Assembly: GCA_963514095.1 (NCBI GenBank)
Contig: OY741266.1
Location: 3,427,501-3,491,500 of the forward strand
DNA length: 64,000 bases
Direction of reading: 5' to 3'
DNA from: Eutrigla gurnardus
Taxonomy: Eukaryota > Chordata > Actinopteri > Perciformes > Triglidae
The notes below the pieces were generated by a model that had not been told where the DNA came from, made no database searches, and worked only from the letters and a program-made list of their open reading frames with translations. Positions 1-11,860 of this stretch are shown here, one piece after another. The position numbers and the translations under genes are program-made. Each line of letters opens with the position of its first letter. Within the stretch, counting starts at the first letter, position 1.

Positions 1-1497
1 AATTGTAATCTCATGTATCAATTTTGCCTGTTACGCAAGGATGTTTTACATACACAGTGATAAATAAAAAGACCCACGTGCTGCTTGAAGACACTCAACT
101 TCTGTGAAGTTTCTGAGAACTGCTGAAGGCTCTGCTTTGCCCCAGAGATAGATCTATTCTTACCCAAGCAGTGTTGTTAAGTGGAATCAGGAGTTTTAAT
201 GTGAAAGGAGACAGAGAGGCTGCTGGAAAAAAAGAAAATACGTTATGAAAATCAGGGATCTCTGCCGTCTCATCACTTCAGCTAGACAGACGAATTGAGA
301 TTAATTAAATGGGGTGGTTTCATTATTGAAATTGTCAGGAGAACTTCTGGATTGCTAATTGTTCAATCGGCCTATATAGGAATTTGTGATAAAATCATCC
401 AGGCAAGATGCTATGGTAACAGAGGAAGAATAAAATGTGTCAACTTTCTCAATTAAAATAAAGCCCCATCCATTTTGCTTAATTCTCCCCAGATCAGACA
501 CTTTAGGGCTGGGTAGCTGTTGCCCAAGGCGATGCTAGATTAAAAGATGCCCCTTTAGGACCTGCCTGAAGAGCAAACTGACGTTGGTAACTAACAAGCT
601 CTTATGTTTCCCCTCATCTCTCCCTTTGTTCCCATTATTCAGAATTAAAGATTCCCTATTCTCATCATTTGCATTTGATTAAAAGGTGATTAGACGAGGC
701 TGTGATGAAAGAAGAAGCACGTCTTCATGGCTAACCTTGCCTCCGCTAATCAACACAGACAATACAGAGCTGACATTGACCCTCTTTTGTTTGGCGCCTA
801 CTTATCATTTTGTATCATCAAAGCATTGTGTAAAGCCTTTAATATAGACATAGCTCACTTATCTGTGTTAAGAGAGCTTGTTGACGGTGTTAAAAGTGAA
901 GAGACGGAACGTTAGACAATAACGCAAATGATCAACAGGCTCTTCAAGGAAGAAGAATTGATGGCGCCATGCGGGAATGAAAGCCGCGATCAAGCTGGTC
1001 GTGACCTTGTCTCGACGCCATGGTAATGAGACGATCATGCCTCGTCCCTCAAGAGCCCGGGCAGCAGCTTATTTTCCACATGAACGTAGCTATATGAGTA
1101 GTCACATTACCCACTGTAAGGGTTGCAGCTGTTTATGTTAAATACAAGATGACACTTTTAGTCAAGATGGCCAATGCCAGACATTTACAAGAGTGACCAG
1201 TAATTGAGTTACAGTTGGCATTTGATCCAGCTCCTCATGAAACCAGTCCTGAACAAGAATTCAACCAAGCCCACACAGGAAGTCATTCAAGGCCAGGCTG
1301 TCGAGCAAGTGGCCTTCCTGGCTGCGATGTGGCTGTACAAGCCGAGGCAGAAGGCATGCTGGCCTCACCATTAGAGGAATAAATCCAAGGACAAATGAGG
1401 AAGCTTGGCAGGACCCAAAGAGAAAGAAAAGCAGGCGAATCAGAAATATCTGATTTCTCTCTTAATGAATTTGTAGAAGCTCAGTGGCTTCCAAGAG
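1..1497. other. Unique noncoding DNA; possible conserved block at about 300-720
   Basis: No gene is recognised. The stretch 300-720 is dense in homeodomain-like TTAATTAA/AATTAAAA motifs. It also has two X-box-like (RFX-type) strings, a GCTATGGTAAC near 411 and a GTTGCCCAAGG near 519, in a non-repetitive background. That texture fits a teleost conserved noncoding element, but this is inference from appearance only. The 62-codon frame at 727-915 has no recognisable domain. Confidence 0.3.
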
Positions 1498-2063
1498 TGT
1501 CATAGCCCACCGGCCGTGACCTTGGCCTCCTTCATGGTATGTGTGTGAATGTAGGTTTTGTATTCTTTTTCTCCCTTTTGGTGTGCCTGCTGTGTGCTTG
1601 GTGCATTTTGGTTTGGTGTCTGTCTCTGTTCTGCTTTCCCCCCACAGGATCTGGAAGCCACTGGTGGGCGTGGTCACTGGAGTTCCTGCCTACACACCTG
1701 CGGTTCATCACACCACTCAGCACAGCTGCTCCTCATCAATCATCAACTCACCCTACATAAGCCAGGCCAACCTTCCAGTCCCTGCCGGATCGTTGAATCA
1801 TTTAGTATGACAGCAAGCCAGCAAACCAGAACTTTCACGATTGTGAAGTACCTGTTGCTTACCTGTTTTTTTTCCCTGTCTCACCTCAGACCACCACGCC
1901 CTGAACCTGTACTGGAACCCAGACCTCATTCCCACTCTGACTCAGCTGAATCTCCGGCCTCTCACAATCACATTCTGTTTTTGCACGTCAATAAAATCCA
2001 TACAAAACTCAGTTAAAACTTAACCTCTGGTCTGCGCCTGAGTTCTGGTCACCAGTCCTGACA
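1498..2063 (+). repeat. Putative solo LTR, Gypsy-type
   Basis: A 566-bp block starts TGTCATAG and ends CCTGACA. It is flanked by AAGAG on the left and CAGAG on the right, a near-match 5-bp duplication. An AATAAA lies near 1989 and a TATA-like ACATAAG near 1756. The internal order (GGTGGGCGTGG, CACACCTG, CATCAATCATCAA, TATA-like box, AATAAA) parallels the better-preserved LTR at 32804-33353, which is almost the same length. No gag or pol is adjacent, so it reads as a solo LTR. One mismatch in the duplication keeps confidence moderate. Confidence 0.5.
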
Positions 2064-5000
2064 CAGAGAATCCACTGCAGACGGTGGAGTGGGAACCATT
2101 GATCTGAATGGGTGCCATTACCTACACCTTAATGGGAATGACACACGTGATGAGCCAGGGGCCTTCAATGTGAACCTCAGGTCAATGCAACGGATGGGTT
2201 TCTCGCAGTGCTGAGATTACAGGAGGACGTCACGTTAGTGTTCACCTCCCAAGCTGCTCTTTGATGTTAGAATCCAAATCCTATATATTTATTATAATTT
2301 GAAGCGTAATTGATTTTCATATTAATATTCACAAAAGGAGATAATAAACAAAGCAAAAACAAATTAAAAATGAATAATTATGAAAACCGACACTGATATA
2401 GATAACATCATTTGATTACAATAATAGGGTGGGCGTATGACATGAATGACATAATATTGTACTAAACCATCAGATCAAATCACATCATCAGTTCAAATCA
2501 CGGATACCCACTAAAGCTGCCCCATTTTTCTTTAACCATGTTCAGTCTTTCCAGCAGCGTTTCACATGCGACAGTTTCCATCATTTGTTCCGTCCACATT
2601 TTCATTGGTGGAGTTTGAGGCTCTTTGCAACAGCTAAGAATCATCCGAACACGAGTTGTTGTTCGTACGTACCACAGTTCTGTCCCCAAGAAGACACAAT
2701 CCTGGCGACATTGGCAAATCACATTGTAACCATTCACACATATATTCCATAACATAAGGTGAAAACCACAAGGCATTCCCATAACATGTATGTGTGTATC
2801 CTGTTCTGTTCTGGAGATAATTTCCAACAAAAACTGTCTTTAATTAGAGCCATTTTATTGAGTCTTGTTGGGGTTGAAATCCTATTTTTGATACTCTTTA
2901 TAACAATATGGCTGGTGATTGCCAGCAACTGGACTGGCAAGAAATGATGCATTCACATAGTGGACATCATGTGGTCAAGACAAGCGCCAGTACACACAGG
3001 CGTTTCATGTCAATTGGAAGATAACTTTCAATCACGGGTAGACATTTTGTTGACTAACTGCTTTGGTTTGTTTATTAACATGATGTGGGGAAGACATGCT
3101 GTGCCAGAGATTTGACTCATCAGTCGGATCTTCTGAAAATTTTGTTTTCATTCAACAGAAATGACAACCAAATTGATGTTGGGCTGAAGATGTTAGTCGC
3201 TTCATATCAGTCAAATCTTCACATATTTTCCCCATTTTGGTCACATCACGTCAATCAGGGAAATGTATTCTCCTTATTCTGCATTTGTGTTTGTTCTTGA
3301 AAAAATGCATTTCTAATCATAGTCCACAGACGTCTAAGTAGGGAGGAGGTCGATATGTTTGGCATGAACACACCATAAGAGTGTGAAGTTTGAAGATTAT
3401 GTCTATAATTATATACCCAGATATAAGGGTGACCTCCAGGTTTGCACAGCCTCTCATCTTACATACACTATAAGTAATTTATGTTGTTAACAATGGCTTG
3501 GAAATAAACAAGTTGCTCACCAAAAAAAACCTCAAAGGAAAGAAACGTGATATTGTATGGGGGAAGTCATGTGGTTGAGAAGTCATAGTGATTGATTGTT
3601 GACCTGCTTCTGCCAGCTGCTTTATAGTTTTTAATGGTATTCCTAACACCATCCAATTACTTACACTGGTATCATTTGAGCTCCAAGTGGACACCATTGG
3701 AAATTCAAACTGGACCTGTTCCAAGTTAATGCATAAATTAATAAGGAGCTGAGTATGAGGGGAATGTGGAGTCTATTGCAGGAGCAAACTCTAAATACAG
3801 CTCTGCCATGGAGAGCAATATACTGCAGTTATTGGTAAACCATAACTTTCCACTCTGTTATCCCCAAGTATATTTATTGCTTACTATGTCTTCATATAGA
3901 CACTTAACAAAAGCTCAGCTCACCTTTGCTCACTAGAAAAGAGTGAACAAGTGGGATTATCAATGGTCAGCTAAAACCAGCAGTCCTCAGGGAAGCTCCA
4001 TGCAGATTATGGAGAGAGCATAGCTGACACGTGTATTAGTAGATCTAAGTTTTTATCAATAATGATTAATTGACCAAGTCTGAGGTCCATAATAGAACTT
4101 GAATATGACCTTGTACCAACATGTTATTGGTACTATCAAAGCAGAGGGATGAATAGATGAGTCTGAGCCAAATCTGTTATGGACTGGTGTATAAAATGAT
4201 CAGTAGCTCTAAAGAAGATAATATGCTTTGTCTGACTAATGCATTGGATTTCATAGGCGCAGAGCTGTCAATTTCCATACAGACCTGATGAAATAAAAGT
4301 TATCCGGACCACCATCAAATCACAAAGTGAATCTGTGAAAGGTCATTGCCTAATTTGTCAAATAGTTATGAGCAGATTGATTTGTGGGCTTTGACAATCC
4401 CGCTGGTAAATCTGCACATTTCTGCTAGGTAAATTACATTCTCAAACGTTCAGAGAAATATGAATGGAGGGGCTTTATTGTACTTCGGCTTCAATGTATT
4501 CAGTGAAATGTAATTACTACTGTGTATCCAGGATATATTGTTATTAGCAAAGGACGTACGAGCACCTCAAGGAGCTCAACATCACAATTATGTCCTTTCT
4601 CTCGCCAAATTTGACTTTTCAGCACTTCCATGTAATCTGCCCAATCAATTTCACTGTCTGCATATTTACCTTCTATAATTAAAAAGTGGACAACCCCATG
4701 CCACCTACAGAGGCCAAACGAGGACTTGTGTAAGAACGTTTCATAAATGCCTTTTCTGATGGCTTCATAGTGTCAACAAGTCTGCAGGATGTCCTCAATT
4801 CCCTAAGAAATGGCACTTACATCAAAAATTGTCTTAAGCCTAGCAAGGTACACAGACAGCACCCCACTGGAAACATGGATAATGTCCGACACTGAAATGT
4901 CAGAGAAGGGCGTGCACATCTTTTGCAATTACTTTTTCTCAAGATGTACCTTCCTGGATGACTGATCAATCCCAAAATCCTGCCTGGTCCCAGAGCTCTG

Positions 5001-5607
5001 TAGTGCCAACATCGCAGTCTGGTGTTGTGCTCTCCAAACAATCAGAGGTTTGTTGGAAGGATAAAGTATGTGTCTGTCATGTTCCAATGCAGTGTGGTGT
5101 CCAAAAAGTTATGTTTCGACACAATTAACCAAGTTTTTGAAACTGTATTTGAGAGTGCAGCGTGTAAGGATTGCCCAAAGTCTACCTTGATGTGTGATAA
5201 CTGTGGTGGTTAAAATGCTTTTCTTGTTTTAATCTCCTGCCACATTTTTCATTGCCATGATGGGTTCAACTTGTCAGCAGCCTCGACTAAGAACAGAGAT
5301 TCTTATGGACTGTTATTAGCAGTCGGCAATGTCCTTTCGTGGCACGTATCAAATCTCCTTTTTTTCCTTTTTTTGAGTTGATAATAGAAGGGGATTGTAA
5401 CAAGTGTAGTTGTATGAAAACGTAACTTTCTAAGAGAGTGGGTTGTCCTGTTTCAGACTTTGAAAGATCTGCACAAAGGTGACAAGTGATGAATCTGTAC
5501 ACGGTTCTAAGTTGATTGATGGAAATTGGATAGACATGACAAGTTTGTTTACTGCTCCTAGTAACTGCTACTTAACGCTAATGCTAACATGATTGATACG
5601 TGAAGAG
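2064..5607. other. Noncoding DNA, no gene recognised
   Basis: AT-rich sequence without tandem arrays or recognisable repeat ends. The longest frames (for example 2498-2830 minus, 110 codons) have no domain, no splice context and ordinary AT-rich composition, so I do not call them genes. Confidence 0.6.
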
Positions 5608-5922
5608 GATCCTGTGTAGAGGATTATCTAGTGGACTATGTAATTGGACTAAAATTTCATAGAGGAGTATATAAAGGACTACATATAGGACTATGTAAAG
5701 GGATACTGTGTGCAGATAACTATATAAAGGACTATGTAAAAGACTATTTAGAACACTACGTAGAGGCCTATGTAGAGAACTATATAGAGGAGGACTACAT
5801 AGAGCGCTACATACAGCACCATATCGAGTATTATTTAGAGGAGTACCTAAAGGATGATGTAGAGGACTAGAGGACTACGTAGCGGACTATGTGAGAGGAC
5901 TATGTAGAGGACTACATCGTGA
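5608..5922. repeat. Degenerate 12-bp minisatellite
   Basis: Repeats of a GGACTAYRTARA-like 12-mer run for about 315 bp with many substitutions and a few indels. Because 12 is a multiple of three, one frame (5631-5870) stays open and reads as an acidic tetrapeptide repeat of the D-Y-V-E/K type. The open frame is a by-product of the repeat period, not evidence of a gene. Confidence 0.8.
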
Positions 5923-6833
5923 GCTAATCTGTCTTTGGGACACTATTCTGGTAATTTCCTCTGTGCCATTTATTACTTCACTGCTGTCGCACAATTTTTT
6001 GTTTGCAATAAATACATGTATTAAGCAAATTTGTTGTAATTTAAGTTCCCCTTGTAAGCACTGATGCATCTCTAGTGATTTTATTGTGAAATGTAAGAAC
6101 AGAAGTAGCTTTTTTTCAGGCTGTGGTTGTGAATGTGGAGGCAGTATTAGCGTATTTTCCCAAATTAGTAAATAAATTCAAAGTATTTTGTGACCGCCTG
6201 TGTTGATACTCTGCTCACATTAAATATATTATTTTCATGTTTTTTTCTCAATCACTATGCCCACGCTGCTCTCTCTACTCTTGTTCATCTGTCATTTTTT
6301 CCTTCAGAGCAAAGCATGATGGAATATAATGCTCGGTTAGTGGCCATCAGTTGTACACTACTTTTCAAGATGAATCGTGGGATTCTTTGAAGCCACTATA
6401 TAGGATTTAATAATTCTCACTATACATTCAGACATCACTCCAACATGGAGAACTCCCTCTATAGGGAGTAGTGAGATTTTGGACACTGCCTTAATTTGTT
6501 TGTTGTTATGGTTATTTCTCTCGCCTGCTAATGAAAAGGCTGACTGCTATGTTATACAGTAAGTCTGCTGCTGCTGCTACAGCACAACAAATATGTTCGA
6601 GGACATATCGTACAATCTATTAATCAGGAGAAAAAAAGAGAGGGAAGCCTCAGTTAGATCAAAACACATTTCACTGATGGTTGCCTTCCAGATGGGCAGA
6701 AAGTTTTCAGATTTTTGTAAACACCTAAAAACTTGGCGAAATGCAGACTACTTCCAGACAAGTCAACACTGTGGTAGCAACCTGTCAATCACAAGGTAGC
6801 CCTGCCCTAAAGCCTTTTGGTCTTTTTGACCCT
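5923..6833. other. Noncoding DNA, no gene recognised
   Basis: AT-rich sequence with a short CTG run near 6566-6576. Nothing else is supported. Confidence 0.6.
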
Positions 6834-7090
6834 ACATGGACTGTAATTTAATTTACGAAATGAACATCATGCTGAATTGAAGAAGACTTGAAACTAGAGA
6901 TTGAGACCATAAACTCATGTTTACAATGTTTACTGAGATAATAAATCATGTGAGAAGTAGGATCATTTTCTCATAGACCTCCATGCAATCGGACTTATTT
7001 TTGCAACCAGAGGAATCATCCCCTGATGGTCAAGTCAGTAAGTTTAAGGCACTTCACCATTGGCTTCATTCTTCACAACTGGAATGTGGC
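6834..7090 (-). repeat. Dispersed repeat family A, minus copy
   Basis: This is the reverse complement of the family also seen at 50893-51185 and 35096-35385. Shared blocks include the GAAGAAGACTTGAAACTAGAG string, the ATAAACTCATGTTTACAATG string and the TTTCTCATAGAC string. The family is characterised by a CTACTGGCCATCAGGGGGCG core, seen here in a decayed form near 7016-7035. I recognise it as a common percomorph interspersed repeat but cannot assign a class. Confidence 0.7.
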
Positions 7091-8517
7091 CACTTCCTTC
7101 TAACAGAAATGTTTTGCCCTTGTCGGTCGGCATACAAACTCTTGCACAAGAAAAATAATAAACATGAAATTTACGCAGTATATATAATAGGAATATTAAT
7201 ACAAATATCTAATAGCTGTCTTGAGAATGATTATGAATAGTCAAAAGGAAAGTGGTCAAATGGAGAAGAGGATTAAATGGTAATGATCAATAGATATATC
7301 AGTTTTTTATATCAATACTTTGTAATGCAAGCTGGGTTAGTCACTTTCAAAACAGATGGTGGCAGAAAGTGTTTTTCTACATTTTGAGGCCCGCATAAAC
7401 ACATCCACAGTCCATCTCTCAACGGTACAGAAAAGGACTGAGCAGCAGATGGTACAGTGGAAAGGCTCTTCTTAAAGTAACACTTAATGTGGTCATCATA
7501 GTGAGGAGCACTTAGCATATGTAGGGTCAGAAACGTAGACTGGCCTCATCTGGTGTGAAGGGTTGAACATGTCAGTGCGTCCCTGGATGGTGAGCAGCAG
7601 CTCTCTGGGGTCTGTGGTGTATGTGGTGATAAGGAGGAAGTCTGTAGTTCTTTTTTCTCTTTTTGGGGTGGGTGTTTTTGTTTGTGCTCACAGTCTACCA
7701 TGTATATATTCTCTGTTCTGCAATCTAGAGTCAATCTTCACAGTATGCTGCACCTCGCTCTCCCTCCATCCAATTTCATTTAAGGTGGCGGCACCTCTCC
7801 TTCTTGTTTCTAGCCCGTTTCCCTCTGCTGTCTTCTACCATTCCATCCAATCATCCTTGTCTCTTTAAGCAAGGGATTCAATGGCAGGATAGGCCCATTT
7901 TTTCCATGCTGATGCTTGGAATTAGACTTGTGTGGTGAGCTGCAGGGCAGAGCTTATGAGAGCAAGCTGAGCACAGCCCTACACCATAGTTGCTCTGAGG
8001 ACCCTTTGTACGAGTCAGCCCAATTAGAACCCTCGATCAGAACCACAATAAGGTTTATTGCAGAGTACTTACAGGGGATTTGCCTTGCTGTTTGGTGAAT
8101 ACAATAAACATATCAAAAGGAAATAAAAATACCAGCAAACTTCTAAAAAAGCCGAGAAGATAAATAAAGAATGGAAACATTACAATAAAATGTGAAAAAA
8201 ATGTCATGTAATAAATACTATGATTAATATGTGCAATATAAGTGTAACATCTCATAACATGACGTCTCATACATTGGTCCACTATATAGTCACAGTTAAT
8301 GAAGTATTCCTATTTGACTGGTTTAAATGGTTTAACTGTGTTGAAAAAAAAAGTACTAAAGATTTTTATATGACCTTTCATAAAATAAAATGGGATTGAA
8401 AACATCCTGTGCCCAGGAAATAAAAATCTGTGAACGGGAAAAACCAAGTTAGTCGAATTAGGTTAATAATTTAGACTAAATATCCAAATATCCATATTTT
8501 GGATGTGGTATGCGCAT
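7091..8517. other. Noncoding DNA, no gene recognised
   Basis: No repeat ends or coding exons are recognised. The 101-codon frame at 7563-7868 has no domain. Confidence 0.55.
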
Positions 8518-8572
8518 GCATCCATCCATCCATCCATCCATCCATCCATCATCCATCCATCCATCCATCCAC
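8518..8572. repeat. (ATCC)n microsatellite
   Basis: About thirteen tandem ATCC units, interrupted once. Runs like this are common at the 3' ends of fish LINEs, but no LINE body is visible next to it. Confidence 0.9.
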
Positions 8573-8969
8573 ATTAACAAACTACCTGGATTAAAATCAT
8601 CTCATCTGCCACCAACAGTCCAATTCTTACCTTCAGCTTAAAAGGTTTGGTAAAACTGTTGTTTTTAATTGTGCTATACATATAGAGTTGATTTATGTAT
8701 TACTCCTGGTCCAACTCTCTCCTGGCTGGACTCTACTAAAATGTAAATGTATGTATTATTAAGTCATTTTCGCCGCTTCATTTACATCATTAAAACCTCA
8801 AAATGGCAGATGGGATCAGTTCTTTATATGGTCTGATTCACCGCATCTCTCGGTCAGCAAAGGGAGTACTGGTTAAGTGTTGTTTCAGTTTAGTTAGCGC
8901 CGCGGCTCTCGAGTCGTGAGCGGTGGTTCATAGAACCGGTTGTTACTTCAGTTTGCAGTAGCTCTATAC

Positions 8970-10568
8970 TAGGGATGTCCCGATCCAGCTTTTTGCACTT
9001 CCGATCCGATACCGATATTGTAGCTTTTAGTATCGGCCGATACCGATACCGGCCGATCCAAGCATGTATTAAAGATTAAAGATATTTACTTATTTTGTTG
9101 TCAGACTCATGTTGAAAAGGGTTTTACTCTTAAGAACAACTAGCCAACTTAATTAGGTTAGTTTGAATAATCCACAATGGTTGGTAATGAGAAGCTGACC
9201 TGTTTATTCTTAACAGGGTTAAATAAACACAAAATAGACAAAATAATAAATAGTCAATCTTACCGCTTTACCACCACGCTTGACTATATTGTGGCAAGTA
9301 TTGCACTCCGCCTCTTCGTCTTTTTCGTCTTTTAGGGTAAAATAATCCCACACAGCTGACATTTTTATCGATAACTTTAAATTCTTAGTGGGACATCAGT
9401 GTTTCCCCTAGAATTTTTTTCAGGCCCGGTGGTACCCGCCGAATAACCCTAAACAGACGAGACGCGTCAGGTCTGTTGTCAGGTGGCACAGCAAGCAGTC
9501 TGCAATTATTATATTTGCATTCAACATTTTTGTTCAACCAGAGTGTATTCAAGATCACAAGGAGAGAGTGACTTATTAAGGTACAGGTTGATGGAAATGA
9601 TCCAAAATTAGGGGCCGGAAAAATATGTCTGGAAAATGATGAGCATCACACTAATAGCTACAGATACTGTAAAATACTACAACGACATATGAGTGCATAC
9701 AGTATATTGTCTTATTTTATCAAGTAAAATATAAGTTATGGGTTTACTCAACAGCTTAATAGTTAATAGAAATTCGGGTAGAAATACTCGGAGTTCCACA
9801 TCTTATCAAAAACAATCCTCCCCCACAGACGTCATCACGTCCTAATACTACACACAATATGGCTTAATGTTGTTTTGAAGGAGTGCATATATTTATCGAA
9901 TACACTCGACCTGCATCAGCGCATGTGCGCACGAGCGGATCTGTGCGAGCAGGCAGCGCGGAAGCCGGTCCGGTTCCGCTCACACCGCGAGTCTGAAGAG
10001 TGCACCAGCTTATCAAAATACAGTGTCAACTTTCCGTGTTTTCAAAGTAGAAAGTGACATCGTGGTGGTTTAACGAGGCGGAGCGGCATCGGAACAACAT
10101 CAAGCGCGTAAAGTATTGTTGTGGCTGCGCGTCTTGCGGAGCAAGTCTACACTGTGCTGCGCAGAGGCGCTCCTAATGTAAATGATTAGTGATTTATGAA
10201 TGGATTGATAGGTGGCTTATTTTTGGCATATTGATTTTATGGCCTGTACAATGGTAGGGGAAACACTGGACATGCACAGACAAGTCCGTCTTGTTGTTGT
10301 TTAGCGGATGCTGGACAGGTCGCGAGATGTGCGCTAGGTGTGCTGGAAAACGCGGACCGGATTTTGGGGAAAAACCTAAAAAAACTGGAATGGATTACCT
10401 ACATCGGTGTGCTGGAAAACACGGACCGGAGTTAAAAAAAAAAAAAAAAAAAACTGGATCGGGAGTCCGGATCGGGATTTTCCCGTGCAGGCCGATCCGA
10501 TATCGATATGCATTTTTTGCTAATATCGGCGGCCGATCCGATCCAAATATCGGATCGGGACATCCCTA
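8970..10568. mobile_element. Non-autonomous hAT element with perfect 8-bp TSD
   Basis: The termini are inverted repeats starting TAGGGATGTCCCGATCC, 17 of 17 matching between the ends. The 8-bp duplication CTCTATAC lies on both sides (8962-8969 and 10569-10576). The interior is full of GATCCGATACCGATAT-like motifs. It is 1599 bp now and about 722 bp without the nested element at 9397-10268. There is no transposase, so it must have been mobilised in trans. The 8-bp duplication and the A/TAGGGATGTCC-type ends are hAT features. Confidence 0.9.
9397..10268. mobile_element. Nested hAT-like element, CAGTGTTTCCCC termini, 5-bp direct repeat
   Basis: The element lies inside the hAT at 8970-10568. Its ends are perfect 14-bp inverted repeats CAGTGTTTCCCCTA, flanked by GACAT on both sides (9392-9396 and 10269-10273). 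The termini look hAT-like, but the duplication I can see is 5 bp rather than 8 bp. It is 872 bp and has no transposase. A frame at 9875-10057 has no recognisable domain. Confidence 0.8.
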
Positions 10569-10805
10569 CTCTATACAGCCAGTAGAGGTGCTAGTGGACC
10601 AGGAGACTCCCGTTAAACACCATAGAACAAGACGGGCTTCCTGCTGCCAAGCCCGTAAGCATTTGTGACCACTGGTACAGACGGCAAAAAGGAAAACTAT
10701 TTAAATAAGAGCCTACTCATTTGCTGCCGAGACCTGATTCCACCGACTCAGTGAATTAACTCAGTTCAAAGAACCGACTCTTTGGTCAGACCGTCATCTC
10801 TACTC

Positions 10806-11856
10806 CAGATGAATGAACGATGAAGGCAGAATTAATGAGGAGATTCTCAACACTGGCTGAAAAACCTGCACGCACTTTAATTCAGGATCATGTCCAACCA
10901 AAATAACATGTAAGGAGCAATTATTGCAAGACAAAGGACTGATGGTCTTATTACATTTTGTCTCTATTACTGACGCTGCTCTCAATGTCCATGAAAGAAG
11001 ATAGGAAACCTTCAGTTTGCTTTTTTAACCTGGAAAAATATGTGAAAAAAGGTGAGACAGTGTTAAAATATCAAGCAGTTGTGCAACTGTAGCCTAAAGA
11101 AAATATCTGTCTTTTTTTTTCATGCGTGACCATGAAACTCCTTCAGCATATTATACCTTCATGCAAAGGTCTATTTATTGCAGTAAAATGTCATTTTTAC
11201 TCCTTAACCCTCAGCGTCTTTCACTGCTGCCACAGCATATTTCTAAATATGTGTTGAATCCATTGGCTGTGCTTTGAGTGGCGGCAGACGCTCGCTTGTT
11301 TCACTGCATCGATCTCATTACCTAAAATCTTCAGCTCTGAAACAGAAGGTCAGGGATCAGCAAATCCTCACTTCTGGCCAGGCTTATGAAACCATTCTGA
11401 TGCAATTTTCCCTCTCCAATTCCCTGATTATCACACTCCCGCCTGACCAATTTGATATCTCATCTGTCGAAGTTCAGACACATTCACTCTGCTTCAATTT
11501 TCACAGAGCTCTGGCAACGGCGAAGCATTTTCCACGGCCTGCTTTTCCAAAACAATTTATAGCTTGCTTCTTTCTTTCACTCGCTGTGACACACTCTTAA
11601 CATGGATGGTACATCTGAGAGATTGACCCTTCAAGCATTGAATTTTGTTTCGTGAGAGTAAACGTTGTGGCCCAAACTGCTTGGAAATCAAATGTTAATT
11701 CCTCGGATCCGGACTTTGCTGTGTGTGTCATTGTTTACCATTTTGTTCAATATTCCCCAAGAATGATACATTTAATAAATGTAATAATATTTTGAGCCAG
11801 GGGGTATCATTTCATTTGTTGTTTGTAGTGGCAAATAAGATGCTTTTCCTCTTTGT
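10806..11856. other. Noncoding DNA, no gene recognised
   Basis: Non-repetitive sequence. The 108-codon frame at 11274-11600 has no recognisable domain. Confidence 0.55.
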
Positions 11857-11860
11857 AATG

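Larger units (their letters stand above)
8640..10805. repeat. Dispersed repeat copy interrupted by a hAT element
   Basis: The left part (8640-8969) and right part (10569-10805) resemble 30790-31050. Shared strings include GTGCTATACA followed by TAGAGTTGA/TAAAGTTGA with TTATGTATT, then AAAACCT, GGGATCRGTT, TCAGCAA, GAGTACTG/GAGCACTG and GGTTCAT. The copy is split by the hAT at 8970-10568. Identity between the copies is only moderate, so both are old. Confidence 0.6.

Noticed and set aside
5631..5870. 79-codon acidic repeat protein
   Set aside because: It follows the 12-bp minisatellite period exactly and has no other support.
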